This document shows positions 47,640 through 58,081 of a DNA stretch of 64,000 nucleotides, in pieces. The notes beneath the pieces are model-generated. The model did not search any database, was not told the DNA's origin, and saw nothing but the letters and a program-made list of their open reading frames with translations. The stretch lies in assembly GCA_014529385.2 (NCBI GenBank), contig CM043945.1, forward strand, positions 99,173,463 through 99,237,462, given 5' to 3'. This DNA comes from Adiantum capillus-veneris (taxonomy: Eukaryota > Streptophyta > Polypodiopsida > Polypodiales > Pteridaceae). Both the position numbers and the translations under genes were made by a program. Each line of letters begins with the position of its first letter. Within the stretch, counting starts at the first letter, position 1.

Positions 47640-47900
47640 CTCTCAAGTTCAATCAACTTCTCAAGGCTCTCTCTCTTGCTCTCAAGCTTCAACCTCCCCT
47701 CGGCGCTACGGTCTACTCATTGCTCAAGCTCTCAAGCCTCAAGCCTTCAAGGCTCTCAAGCTCTCTCAAGCGCTCAAGCCTCAAGCCTTCAAGGCTCTCA
47801 AGCTCTCTCTTGCTCTCAACTTTCAAGGCTTCAAGGCTCAAGCTCTCTCTCCCTTGGGGCTCGACTCTCAACTTCTCAAGAAGTGAATCCTCTCTCAAGC
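47640..47900. repeat. CTCAAG minisatellite in hAT-1 5' region
   Basis: Repeated CTCAAGC(C/T)TCAAGCCTTCAAGG words. The longest exact block recurs at about 47727 and 47776. It lies in the presumed 5' UTR of the transposase gene. Confidence 0.85.
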
Positions 47901-48432
47901 TCTCTATCGAGACTCTTTTGTCTTCATCATCCATCACTCCATGGCCTCTTCTTCTCGTACAACCCCCTCCGTTCATGCGGGCAACACTCAAAAGGCGAAG
48001 GAATGGTCGTGGTGGGATGAAGTGACCTCGAAGGGCACCTTGTCGGCGGCGGGAGGTTCTCATGCATGGACATGCAAGCTATGCTACTACACGCGGAAAG
48101 GGGGGCATGACAAAGTGAGGGCTCACTTTCTTCGAGTGCGAGGACATGAGGTAAAATTTTGCACCAACGTAACCATCGAGAAGAGGAAGGAGCTCGAGGA
48201 AAAGGATCGGCAATTCAACCATAAAGCCAAGCCCGCACGCAAAGGTATCGACCCAAAGACGCTCATTTTCCCTTCTTCCTCTCTACCCGGTTTAGGTGCC
48301 GTGGATCTTCATCGGGCCCGATTGGTCGCCAAAGGACCCTTGCCACCTCTTGGGACCCAAAGAAGAAGGAAGAGGTGGATGCGGCCGTGGCGTGATTCTT
48401 CTATCACGACCATATTCCATTTGCGCGGCGAG

Positions 48433-48529
48433 ATATGTTTTATGATTTATCAATCTTCTCTCTCATTTTTTCCAGTATCGTCGTTTCCGCCCTTTTGATA
48501 CAAACCTCTTCTATGTTTGATCGAAATAG
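48433..48529 (+). other. hAT-1 intron with mutated splice donor
   Basis: Begins ATATG after GCGGCGAG and ends AATAG before GTCGGAGTATTGG. The hAT-2 intron at the same place begins GTATG. Joining the exon edges keeps the codons (A-R-S-E-Y-W), which supports the intron. The donor GT is lost in hAT-1. Confidence 0.85.
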
Positions 48530-49833
48530 GTCGGAGTATTGGAAAGTCATGGTGCAACAGATAGGAGAGTATGGCACCGGCTGTGTGCCGCCATCTTCAG
48601 AGGCTCTCCGAACCACTTTGCTCGATCGAGAGAAGGCTATCGTGGAGCAAGCAACACTCAATATTCAACGTCTTTGGGTAAAACATGGCGTTTCCCTCAT
48701 TGCTGACGGGTGGAGTGATACAAGGAAGAGATCTATCCATGGTCTCGTCGCATACTCGAGTGGAGAGATATACTTTGTGCACTCTCATGATGCCACCGAG
48801 AGTGGCAAGTCTGCCGATGTCCTCTCTGTAGAGTGGACAGCAGCCATAGAAACGATCGGTGAGCAACACGTGGTGGCCTTTGTCACAGATGGGGAGGCAT
48901 CAAACAGGGCAGCAACAGCTATTATAGAGAGCCACTATCCGCATGTGACAGTGTGCTTTTGCATGGCACACTGCTTGAACAACCTTCTAAAAGACATCGG
49001 CAAGCTAAACTGGATTGCTCCAGTCATTGCTGATGCAGTGAAGATTGTTACTTTCATCAATAATCACAACTTGGTTCGGAGTGAGTACCTCAAGAGGTTG
49101 GGCGGCAAAGTACTTCTAAATTATTCAGACACCCGCTTTGCATTCAACTATCTTCTTGTGCGCAGGCTATCTGAATGTCGAAATGCGGTCCGACAGGTCT
49201 TCATCAATGACGAGTTCACCACCTCCCCCTATGCAAAGACAGTTGCAGGAATTTTGTGCAAGGATAAGGCAGAGGATCTTGAGTTCTGGAAGGAGCTCAA
49301 GAGTCTAGACGCACAGGTAAAACCGGTGGTTCATTTGCTTCGAGTTCTGGATGGCATGGATCCTTGCATTGGCAAGATTTATGAGGCAATGGACCGCATG
49401 ATCGAGCAGCTTGCATAGCTTGAGCCGAAAGTAGAGCTATATGAGGAGATCCATGCACTTTGCAGCTCGAGGTGGAATTCATATGCCTCTTCTTTACACG
49501 GGGCATTGTACATGGTGGATCCAGAGTTCCAAGGTGCAGGGCAAGAGACAGATAGAGAAGTCATGAACCAATTTACAGAGATTTTAAACAAGATGGTTCT
49601 AGATAGAGATGGGCGATGCATTGTCAGAGATCAGTTGAGACAGTACAGAGAGATGCGGGGTGATTTGGCAGTCCAGATGCTCAGATTGATCGTAGGAAGA
49701 TAGGTTCAGTGCTATGGTGGGAGGACTATGGCTATGATGGCCCTGAGCTTCAGAGATTGGCGATCTGTATTCTTAGCCAGTTAGTTAGTACCTCATGCTT
49801 GGAGCAATTGTGGAGTACCTTCAGCCACATTGC

Positions 49834-50205
49834 TTCCAAGAAGAGGAATCAACTTGGAGTGGAGAAGGCTAATGATCTTGTCTTTGTCAGCGCAATTTGA
49901 AAATGCTTTGCAAGAGTACAAACAAACAGACAGGTCCCTTTACACAGTGGGAGATGGAGCAAGAGGATCCTCAGGCAGGTGGAGATGCGCATCCACTAAC
50001 ACGAGGTACTTCATACGTGGCCGATTCCAAGAAGAGGAATCTGCTTGGAGTGGAGAAGGCTAATGATCTTGTCTTTGTCAGTGCAAATTTGAAAATGCTT
50101 TGCAACAGTATAGACAAACAGACAGATCCTTTTACATAGTGGGAGATGGAGCAAGAGGCTCCTCAGGCAGGTGGAGATGCGCATCCACCAACAGGAGGTA
50201 CTTCA
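49834..50205 (+). repeat. 191-bp tandem duplication in the transposase tail
   Basis: Unit 1 from 49834 and unit 2 from 50025 share CCAAGAAGAGGAATC, TGGAGTGGAGAAGGCTAATG and GGGAGATGGAGCAAGAGG. The period is not a multiple of three, so the duplication changes frame. Confidence 0.93.
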
Positions 50206-50325
50206 TCTGTGGTTGAGATCGAGCCGGGCCTAGAGCTCGATGATGAGGAATGGGAGGATGTGTATGATTTACAGCCGGCTACTACGAATTGGGAGGCCTC
50301 TCAGGCTATGGCTCTTGAGTCTTGA

Positions 50326-50700
50326 CTCTTGAGGCTCGAGAGTTGCGACTTTAGGACTTCCATTATCTTTACCTTTTTGTATGGCTGCTTGAGCCTTGCC
50401 CTCTTTGACATTTGTAGCTACTAGCATCTTTATGGTATTTGTCACCTTCAGGTATTGTGGTCACTGGTCTGGCCCCCTTGTAGTCTCGACTCTCATTATG
50501 GTATATGTCACCTCCCGTTTTTTTGTACCGCCTTGGTGGGCCTTGTTAGCTAGAATTAAGCGAAAAGTGTTATCTCTGACTTCTACTCTTGCAATTATTT
50601 GAGAGCTCTAATCTGTTATTACATATGTTATTGACAATTGTGTATGGGCATTGTGTTTGTTGAATGTTGTGTATGTACTATGTACTCTGGGCGCCGCACC
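50326..50700 (+). other. hAT-1 3' untranslated region
   Basis: Non-coding sequence between the transposase stop and the subterminal repeats; no motif seen. Most of it is missing from hAT-2. Confidence 0.6.
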
Positions 50701-50941
50701 TCTTAATCAAGTCATAATAAGGTTGAATGGTCTTTGAATCGTGTTTTTTGTGGGTATTAGAGTCAAAGGACTCTAGAACTACTTGTATTCAAGCACATAA
50801 CGCTAAAAATAACATTATTTGGGTGTTTTTTTAGCCTCCCGTTCCGCGCCGTTCCCGTTCCGGACCCCTTCCCGTTCCCTCGTTCCGCAGGGAGGCCCAT
50901 CGCCGTTCCCGTTCCGCGTTCCGGGTAACTCTGACGTAAGC

Positions 50942-51658
50942 GTCGAGAAGAGGAAGAAGCTTGAGAAAAAGGATCGGCAATTCAATCGTAAATCCAAGCC
51001 CGAACGCAAAGGTATCGACCCAAAGACCCTCATTTGCTCTTCTTCTTCTCTACCCGGTGCCGATGGTGACGAATCTTCATTGGGTCCGATTCGTCTCCAA
51101 AGGACCCTTGCCACCTCTTGGGACCCAAAGAAGAAGGAAGAGGTGAATGCCGCCGTGGCCTATCACGACCATTTCCCATTTGTCGCGGCGAGGTATGCTT
51201 TATCGATCTTCTCTCTCATTCCTTCCGTTATCGTCGTTTCTGCCACTATGATTTCTAAAGTTTAAACTATGAGTAATGAATTACCATACTAACTTTTTCT
51301 ATGTGTGATCGAAATAGGTCGGCGTATTGGAAAGTTATGGTGCAGTGGATAGGAGAGTATGGCACCGGCTATGTGCGGCCATCTTCAGAGACTCTCCGAA
51401 ACACTTTGCCGATCGAAAGAAGGCAATCATGAAGCAAGCGACACTCAATATTCAACGGCTTTGGGCAAAACATGGTGCTTCCCTTTCCCTCATTGCCGAC
51501 GGGTGGAGCGATACATGGAAGAGATCTATCCATGGCCTCGTCGCATACTCGCGTGGAGAGATGTACTTTGTGCACTCTCATGATGCCACCGAGTGGCAAG
51601 TCCGCTGATGTCCTCTCTGTAGAGTGGACATCGGCCATAGAAACGATCGTTGAGCAAC
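50942..51658 (+). pseudogene. hAT-2 transposase, rest of exon 1, intron and start of exon 2
   Basis: Exon 1 continues directly from 47356 across hAT-1 (VEKRKKLEKKDRQFN, then KGIDPKTLI, RTLATSWDPKKKEEVNAAVA, YHDHFPF) to an intact donor GTATG at 51193. The intron is 51193-51317, with AG at its end. Exon 2 gives YWKVMVQWIGEYGTG, then frameshifts and stops, and the D-G-W-S-D core as DGWSDTWKRSIHGLV. It stops at CAAC (51655-51658), where the unidentified insertion begins. A DDE/RNase H-like transposase would use the Asp in DGWSD, but the frame is broken. Confidence 0.92.
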
Positions 51659-53389
51659 CCGTTGGTGCAACCAAAGTTGGTCTGTGCTAGGAAGTGTGCA
51701 ATGCAATGATGTGTATGCTGGCAGGTGCATGGCAAAGGGCTAAAGTAGAAATGAAGGCCTTGGGCTGGCAAGTGGTAGCGCAGATGTATACGCGATGCAA
51801 TTTTTTAGGCCAAAAAGGCTCCAGACTTGTCCAATTGGGATGATAGGTAAAGGTGCCCAAGATGCTGATTTGATGCTCTAGAATATGGTCTTCGAGATGC
51901 ATTGCAAGTTGGTCCAGACGGCTCCTCAAACGGAGTTTGGGTGTGAAAGTTATGATTGTCCGAAGATGGAATGCTTTGCAGATCCCCGATGGGTAGGGCA
52001 GGTACAGATAGGTGGCCAAAACTAGGATTAGTGGATACGCGTGTAAAGCTCGAGCTGTGGATCATGCCGGTCTTTTCGGATTGCCATTCGAATCTTAGAC
52101 GGGCAAGTTATGGCCTGTGGAATATTTGTCGGGGGTTGGATATGTGCTCACCGGGACGCGCTGATAAGCGTGCTGACAAGGGTTTTTTTGAGCTCGCCAA
52201 GGTTTTGGAAAGTAGCATACGACATGGGGAGTCAGCCAAGATTTATGGCTCGTCGATCGGAGTCGAACGCATCATGGTACGCCCAATGTAGGTTGGCGGA
52301 CAATCCGAACGGAGGCGAATCAGTTTTTTTTCCCCACTTTGGCGACTTGATGTTCGAGGGTGCGAGTTGATCAAAAGCGGCAAAGTTTTCGAGATTTGGA
52401 GCTGGCCGGGGTGTGGCTTGGCAAAAAGAGGCCTCAACGAATTCGAGCACATGGAGTACCGATTGCATGATTACATAGGAAACAAAAGCTAAGAACCTCT
52501 TTGGTTATCAATTGTAAAGGAAAAAAGGGTAGCCTGGAATTTTTTGTCATAAGACAAATGAAGGCTTCAAAAGGAAAAAAGGAAAGAAAAAGGCTTGGAG
52601 TGAGGAGGCAGTGGCGCCCGGCGCCAGGGCTTAAAAAAGATTGTTTTTTTCCCCTTATGAAGGCTAGGAGGTGAAAGTGATCAAAGAGGAGGGCAGCGGG
52701 TTTTCGAAGGGAGGCAAGAAGGGTTTTTCTTGGGTTTGAAGAAAGAGGAAGATAATGGGAGGAACAAAATTTTTTTGTGCACTCGGCGATCGAGGTCGGC
52801 ACGCAAAGTGTAGTCCGTGACGCGGCTCAAAGGAGCGAAGGCCTCGCAAGAGAGGTAGCCAGCAAAGGCTACCAAGAGGAAAAGCTGCTGTCGGAGCAAA
52901 GCCAAAGGTGGATTTTTCATCGAGGTGTGTGTCGATGGATTCCAGTGGCGAGGGATGTGTATGCCCCTCAATACGGATTGATGGTGCGACCTAGAGCAAG
53001 CCATATGAATTTTGTACATGGTGTGTAAAGAAGCTGTCATTGTCGATTTTTTGGCGTCGTCTCTCCCCCCTTCCCCCCTTTCATCTTTGCTCGCCTCCAA
53101 GGTGTGTGGTGCCGGTGTGTGCGTGTGCGCCCCCCCGGGCCCCCTGTGTGTGTGAGAGATAAAGAGAGAGAGGTGTTGAGTTGTGGAAGAGCTGGAAGCG
53201 GGCAAGATCAGTGTGATCGTTTTTTAGCGACTCTGTAGGTCGTGTGTGCGTTGGGCGAAGTGTAGGCAAGGCCCTGCTAGTGTGAGTTGGTTTTTTTAAG
53301 GTGTTTTCGAGAGGACAGGGGTGCTGTGAATACCCTGAGCTATTTAGGGGCCATTGCGTGTGTCGGGTGTGTTCCCCATTCCCCCTCTC
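51659..53389. mobile_element. Unidentified insertion in hAT-2
   Basis: 1,731 bp with no counterpart in hAT-1. CAAC occurs at both edges (51655-51658 and 53390-53393), so a 4-bp duplication is possible. The left end carries TTGGTGCAACCAA, a small palindrome; no inverted or direct terminal repeat was found. GC-richer than its surroundings, with short ORFs on both strands (for example minus 52434-52802) and no known domain. Confidence 0.6.
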
Positions 53390-53934
53390 CAACGTGGTGG
53401 CCTTTGTCATAGATGGGGAGGCATCAAATAGGGCAGTAGCTATTATAGAGGACCACTATTTGCATGTGATAGTGTGCTTTTGCATGGCACACTGCTTGAA
53501 TAACCTTCTAAAAGACATCGGCAAGCTAGAATGAATCGCTCCAGTCATTGCTGATGCAGTGAAGATTGTTACTTTCATCAACAATCACAACTTGGTTCGG
53601 AGCGAGCACCTTAAGAGGTCGGGCGGCAAAGTGCTTCTAAAGTATTCAGACACCCGCTTCGTATTCAACTTTCTTCTTGTGTGCAGGCTGTATGAATGTC
53701 AAAATGCGGTCCGACAGGTCTTTATCAATGATGAGTTCACCATCTCCCCCTATGCAAAGACAGTTGCAGGGATTTTGTGCAAGGAGAAGGCATAGGATCT
53801 TGAGTTTTGGAAGGAGCTCAAGAGTATAAACGCACAGCTAAAACCGGTGGTTCATTTGCTTCGAGTTTTGGATAGCATGGACCCTTGCATTGGCAAGGTT
53901 TATGAGGCAATGGACCGCATGATCGAGCAGCTTG
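53390..53934 (+). pseudogene. hAT-2 transposase, middle of exon 2
   Basis: Continues the transposase text: VVAFVIDGEASNRAV, VCFCMAHCLNNLLKDIGK, a TGA at about 53532, KIVTFINNHNLVRSEHLKR, KVLLKYSDTRFVFNFLLVCR, a TAG at about 53793, then KPVVHLLRVLDSMDPCIGK. It is cut at GCTTG by element II. Close to hAT-1 over its whole length, with independent stops. Confidence 0.92.
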
Positions 53935-54187
53935 TGTAAGGATTCGAGGTACTAATCCTTAATTAAGTACTTAAACTCATGATAAAACTTAAAGAAACTT
54001 GAACTGAACTCAGAAACAAGACTTAGAAGACTCTGTGTTGATTAATTGAATGTGTGATACAAGGGCTCCTTATATAGGAGCCGAAGAGACATAAATGAAA
54101 AGATACATCTCTTGGTGAAGAGACATGACTTTAGACGTAAAGACACATCCTTTCGGCGAAGAGTCGCACCCGTAGAGAGAAGGGGTG

Positions 54188-54630
54188 TGTAAGGATTCTA
54201 GGTACTAATCCTTTATTAAGTATTTAAACTCATGATTAAGACTTAAGAAACTGAACTCAACTCAAAGAAAGACTCAGAAGACTCTGTGTTTGATTGATTG
54301 ATATGACTTGTTGAAATTGAGTACAATAAGCTCCTTATATAGGAGATGAAGAGAGACAAATGAAAAGACACGTCTCCTGGTGAAGAGACATGACTTTAGA
54401 CGTAAAGACATCCTTTCGGCGAAGAGCTGTAACCATTGGGCGAAGAGTCGCACCCGTAGAGCGAAGGGGTGTGACCAGTCGTCGAAGGAGTGTGGATTTT
54501 GGCGAAGAGGCACGTCTCTTGGGTGAAGGGGTGTGACCATCCAAGCGCAGGAGTCCTCCTTGGCATGGCACTTCGTGTATCTGCAACTAGAAGTAGATGT
54601 ATTGCTGTTAACATTGTCACAATCGTGACA
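54188..54630 (-). repeat. 3' LTR of element I
   Basis: On the plus strand it begins TGTAAGGATTCTAGG and ends CACAATCGTGACA. CTCCTTATATAGGAG within it is a palindrome whose TATATA (about 54335) may be the promoter TATA box. Confidence 0.95.
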
Positions 54631-54659
54631 TTCCCTCCCTCTTTAAATAAAACCCAGGG

Positions 54660-55306
54660 TAGTTGAAGAAAACTCTGGGAGAAGGAAATGTATCGTTGTT
54701 GTGCTTCTGCATCCAAAGCTCTTTCTGTTAAGTCCCATGTCATGGCACTGTTACTAACCATGACTATTTTGCCAAACTGAAAACTGATCATATTTGCAAC
54801 TTGTCTCATCTTTGTCAAAAGTATGAGTATCACATCTGCAACTTGATTATTGCCTTTGTCAAAGTCATTTGTAACTTCAAGCTTTGTCCAAGAAAAGATT
54901 GAATCTGTATCTGCTTCGAGTGAATTCTGTTACTAACCATGACTATTTTGCCAAACTGAAAACTGATCATATTTGCAACTTGTCTCATCTTTTTCAAAAG
55001 TATGAGTATCACATCTGCAACTTGACTATTGCCTTTGTCAAAGTCATTTGTAACTTCAAGCTTTGTCCAAGAAAAGATTGAATCTGTATCTGCTTCGAGT
55101 GAAATTATTGGTAAACTGACTTGAGTTTTCTTTTGAGTGATGACCACTAGTTGGAAATCTGTAAGGTATTCCATTGGTTTGTCTGGAACAGTAAACTCCT
55201 TTTGAAGGGATGTCGTAGACTGAGACAGAGTAGTTTTTGGAGGTATTTCCATCTGTAAAGGTTTATCAATAGAACAAGTTGTGTCCAAAGATCCAATTGC
55301 AGCGAC
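54660..55306 (-). pseudogene. Element I downstream ORF with NSAMTWDL motif
   Basis: Minus-strand text from 55306: a Thr/Lys-rich start (KPLQMEIPPKTTLSQ), then PMEYLTDFQLVVITQKK, then the duplicated ILLKKMRQVANMISFQFGKI and, near the end, NSAMTWDLTERALDAEAQ before a stop just upstream of the polypurine tract. Element II ends with a related NNAMTWNL. The shared C-terminal motif in two diverged copies suggests a conserved protein of unknown function downstream of protease. No known domain. Confidence 0.55.
54751..55104 (-). repeat. 179-bp tandem duplication in element I
   Basis: Units start at 54751 and 54930 with TTACTAACCATGACTATTTT and end ATCTGCTTCGAGTGAA. Near-identical, so probably recent. 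179 is not a multiple of three, and the ORF changes frame across it. Confidence 0.93.
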
Positions 55307-56201
55307 TCAAGTCATGCTGCAACAGTTTGCATTTGCTTTATCCTTTGCACCGCTGAAGGCAAGGACTGGAGTCTTCAAGTTTGAAGAATTATCGTTCACC
55401 ATAGCATCTGGTATTTGTTTAGAGACAAAGACCGTATTCTGCAAGGGCGGTGACAAGGCAAATTTTCCTACCTGGATCACGACCAAAGAAGGGGTTATGT
55501 GCTTGTTGGTTGTCACATAAGAACTGGAATCTTCTGAATCTTTAGCTTTCTGAGCGGGTATTAAGGCTTCTAATTGACAATGGGGAGGTTGAGGAAGTTG
55601 TTGCCTCTTAGACCTCTGAAGGATCCTCTTGCACAAGGAAAGGATCAATAAATCTGTAACTGTACCACCATCAGATAAGAAAGATTTAAATGTAGGGCAT
55701 GGCTCGCGAGGGGGAACTTGTCCAGCATTGCGGCATTCACGACCGAGCACTCGACTAGGGTTGGTAAGCCCATCTTGATATTGCTGATGATCCGTTGGAA
55801 GCTTCATATTATTGCTTTTGTTGCTGATGATTCTGATAAGAAGTTGGTTGCTTAGAACTGTAACTTTTCCAAGAATATTTATGCTGAGACTTTTGCTGCT
55901 CGCATGAAGATGCTTTCTGTCTGGTTGTCTCTGAGAAACCATGCTTTGGGTGAGAAAATTTGAGTTCCGAAGGCTTATGATTGAGTGGTTCTTTCTGGTC
56001 GACCACTGAAGTGTTGGAAGAAGATGCATGTATTGTTCGAGAAGCTGTTGGTTGACTCCCAGAAGGGGTTTGCATTTGCATCTGATCCAAGCGAGTATGA
56101 ATCGATGCGAGGCTTGATGAAATTGCTATCATTTGCTTTTTGAGAACTGCTATTGGATCCTCGGGTAAAATATTGTCGTCGTCATTGTGTGATTCGGCCA
56201 T
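55307..56201 (-). pseudogene. Element I degenerate Gag
   Basis: An ATG at 56201 opens MAESHNDDDNILPEDP, then a predicted helical part SSLASIHTRLDQMQMQTPSG that matches element II (SISLASLHTRLDEMHTQN). The capsid core seen in element II (LDQWLFKMEVYL and after) is missing. Instead, Gln/Ser/Lys-rich linker text follows, with frameshifts, to CRNAGQVPPREPC, which could be a ruined zinc knuckle. This is a Gag deleted for its core, so it should not form particles. Confidence 0.7.
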
Positions 56202-56699
56202 GTCGACTGTTCAGTGAAAGTAACTGTTTCTCTGAATAAGTTGGGAGCGGAAACTGCGTCTGGAACGGGTTTCGGCTTTGGAGTCAGGGAATCGAGAATA
56301 ATGATAACCTCCGACTTGGGTAGGGTGAATCCGGAATGACAAGAATCTCGTGAAGGGAACAAATTTGCCACAGTTTGCTTGCGGGAACTTTATCTATGTA
56401 CAAGAGATAGGGTACCGGAATGTTGAAGTGCGTGTCCATGGTAGAGGGAGCCCCACACGTGCAAGGAGCCAGTGGCAAGGGCTATGCGGGAAGAGAACAC
56501 ACGAGTAATATAGTCGCCCACAAGGAACAAGCCACATTGTTGTCCCTTTTTCTTTTAATGTAACCATTAGTGAGTTCACATTGGGTAAGTTTAGAGGTGG
56601 TCACTTAAAAGGTCTGGCCACATGGGCTTTTTAAAAAATTGGGGCTGGCTGGCCAATTAAGCTCTTTAAAATTAAAGTCCACTTCGTGTATTAAAACTT

Positions 56700-57430
56700 A
56701 GCACAAAAGAATGCCTAGCAGCGTGAATCAGCGCAAGAGAAAAAAAAATCAGCGAATTGCTGCCTGTGACGTTCCAGTCCAGCGCTTCAGAATTTCAGGC
56801 CAGCGAAGAGTTTTCAGCCAGCGTTTCAGCATGGCAGCGTTTCAGCAAGTCAGCCAACGTGGGGTGCGTGAAGAGGTGCGTGCACCGGCTCTCGGCGAAG
56901 AGGTGCTTGAAACTTTCAGCCAACAGGTAGAGCAGTTTACGTTTCAATACAGCCAGGAGCGCCAAATGTCATGCTGCTTGGGAAGGGGTGTGAGTACAGG
57001 AGAAAAAGGGGAGTGCTGGCTGCTAACGCATATGCTCAATTCAACCCAGCATTCAGCCAGCGTTTCATGCGCCAATGGGTAGCAAGCGAAGAGGCACGCC
57101 GTCGGGAAGGGGTGCGAGCACGAAGGGGCACGCCTGTTGGCTATGTGGCTATTTGCGCAGAGAGGTACAAGCAAAATCCAAAGGGTACATCCCCTGAAAG
57201 GGCAATAACAGGACCACCAGCATCGCCTTTCACGGGTACGTGCACGCGCGCACACACCTATGTTCTGTTTTCTGTTTACGAATTGAGAAAGAAGGTTTAG
57301 GTTACCTCATATGCTCGTATGCACATGCGTACCACCTTTCTTCTGCTTCCATGTAACTCCGGGAAAGGGGGGAGAGGGTAGCGGCGAGGGTGAGAGGCTC
57401 ACAACCTTCGGGTCCCGGGAAAAAAATTTG
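56700..57430 (-). other. Leader of element I with repeated CAGCG words
   Basis: The plus strand shows GTCCAGCGCTTCAG, GGCCAGCGAAGAG, CAGCCAGCGTTTCAGCA, GGCAGCGTTTCAGCA and CAGCCAACGTGG within 56770-56870, and CAGCCAGCGTTTCATG at 57053. The element leader therefore carries several copies of TGCTGAAACGCTGGCTG-type words. Confidence 0.7.
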
Positions 57431-57442
57431 CTCTGATACCAC
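57431..57442 (-). other. Primer-binding site of element I
   Basis: The minus strand reads TGGTATCAGAGC one base from the LTR end. Confidence 0.95.
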
Positions 57443-57443
57443 T

Positions 57444-57885
57444 GTAAGGATTCTAGGTACTAATCCTTTATTAAGTATTTAAACTCATGATTAAGACTTA
57501 AGAAATTGAACTCAACTCAAAGAAAGACTCAGAAGACTCTGTGTTTGATTGATTGATATGACTTGTTGAAATTGAGTACAATAGGCTCCTTATATAGGAG
57601 ATGAAGAGAGACAAATGAAAAGACACGTCTCCTGGTGAAGAGACATGACTTTAGACATAAAGACATCCTTTCGACGAAGAGCTGCAACCATTGGGCGAAG
57701 AGTTGCACCCGTAGAGCGAAGGGGTGTGACCAGTCGTCGAAGGAGTGTGGATTTTGGCGAAGAGGCACGTCTCTTGGGTGAAGGGGTGTGACCATCCAAG
57801 CGCAGGGGTCCTCCTTGGCATGGCACTTCGCGTATCTGCAACTAGAAGTAGATGCATTGCTGTTAACATAGTCACAATCGTGACA
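57444..57885 (-). repeat. 5' LTR of element I
   Basis: 442 bp, pair of 54188-54630 with few differences. The similarity of the two LTRs suggests a younger insertion than the copia element at 4.8-8.2 kb. Confidence 0.95.
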
Positions 57886-58081
57886 GGGTGTGACCAGTCG
57901 TCGAAGGAGTGTGGCTTTTGGCGAAGAGGCACGTCTCTTGGGCGAAGAGGAGTGACTATCCAGGCGGCGCAGGGGTCCTCCTTGGCATGGCACTTCGCCT
58001 ATCTGCAACTAGGAGTAGATGTATTGTTGTTAACATAGTCACAATCGTGACATTCCCTCCCATTTAAAATGATAGCTCGTG

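Larger units (their letters stand above)
47941..50325 (+). pseudogene. hAT-1 transposase (BED finger, DUF659, hAT C-terminal dimerisation)
   Basis: An ATG at 47941 opens exon 1: W-W-D-E-V, then the BED finger with Cys pair WTCKLCYY and His in HFLRVRGHEV, and a Lys/Glu-rich linker. One missing base near 48300 shifts the frame relative to hAT-2. The intron 48433-48529 has donor AT where hAT-2 has GT. Exon 2 gives the RNase H-like core (VSLIADGWSDTRKRSIHGLV, VVAFVTDGEASNRA, VCFCMAHCLNNLLKDIGK, KVLLNYSDTRFAFNYLLVRR), stops TAG at 49416 and 49701, then in another frame the dimerisation end (LWWEDYGYDGPELQRLAI, WSTFSHIASKKRNQLG, EKANDLVFV). A 191-bp stretch is duplicated, then an acidic tail. The protein would cut and paste the transposon; this copy is inactive. 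Confidence 0.94.
47357..50933 (+). mobile_element. hAT-1: inner hAT transposon
   Basis: 3,577 bp with perfect 8-bp target duplications ACGTAAGC at 47349-47356 and 50934-50941, the hallmark length of the hAT superfamily. Terminal inverted repeats start CAGAGTTAC on both ends, followed by TGGGGAACGG (left) or CCGGAACGCG (right). About ten (G)GAACGG-type words lie at 47365-47530, and matching CCGTTCC words at 50835-50925, typical subterminal transposase sites. It encodes one BED-hAT transposase (47941-50325) that is broken. It sits inside exon 1 of hAT-2 and is clearly related to it. Confidence 0.96.
54188..57885 (-). mobile_element. Element I: sister gag-type LTR retroelement inside element II's LTR
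   Basis: 3,698 bp flanked by GGGTG duplications at 54183-54187 and 57886-57890. LTRs are 54188-54630 (443 bp) and 57444-57885 (442 bp), very similar to each other, and a polypurine tract follows the left one (minus-strand GAGGGAGGGAA at 54631-54641). Transcription is on the minus strand. Coding capacity is a degenerate gag N-terminus and a downstream ORF; there is no pol. It is the same family as element II and lies in the same orientation. Confidence 0.95.
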
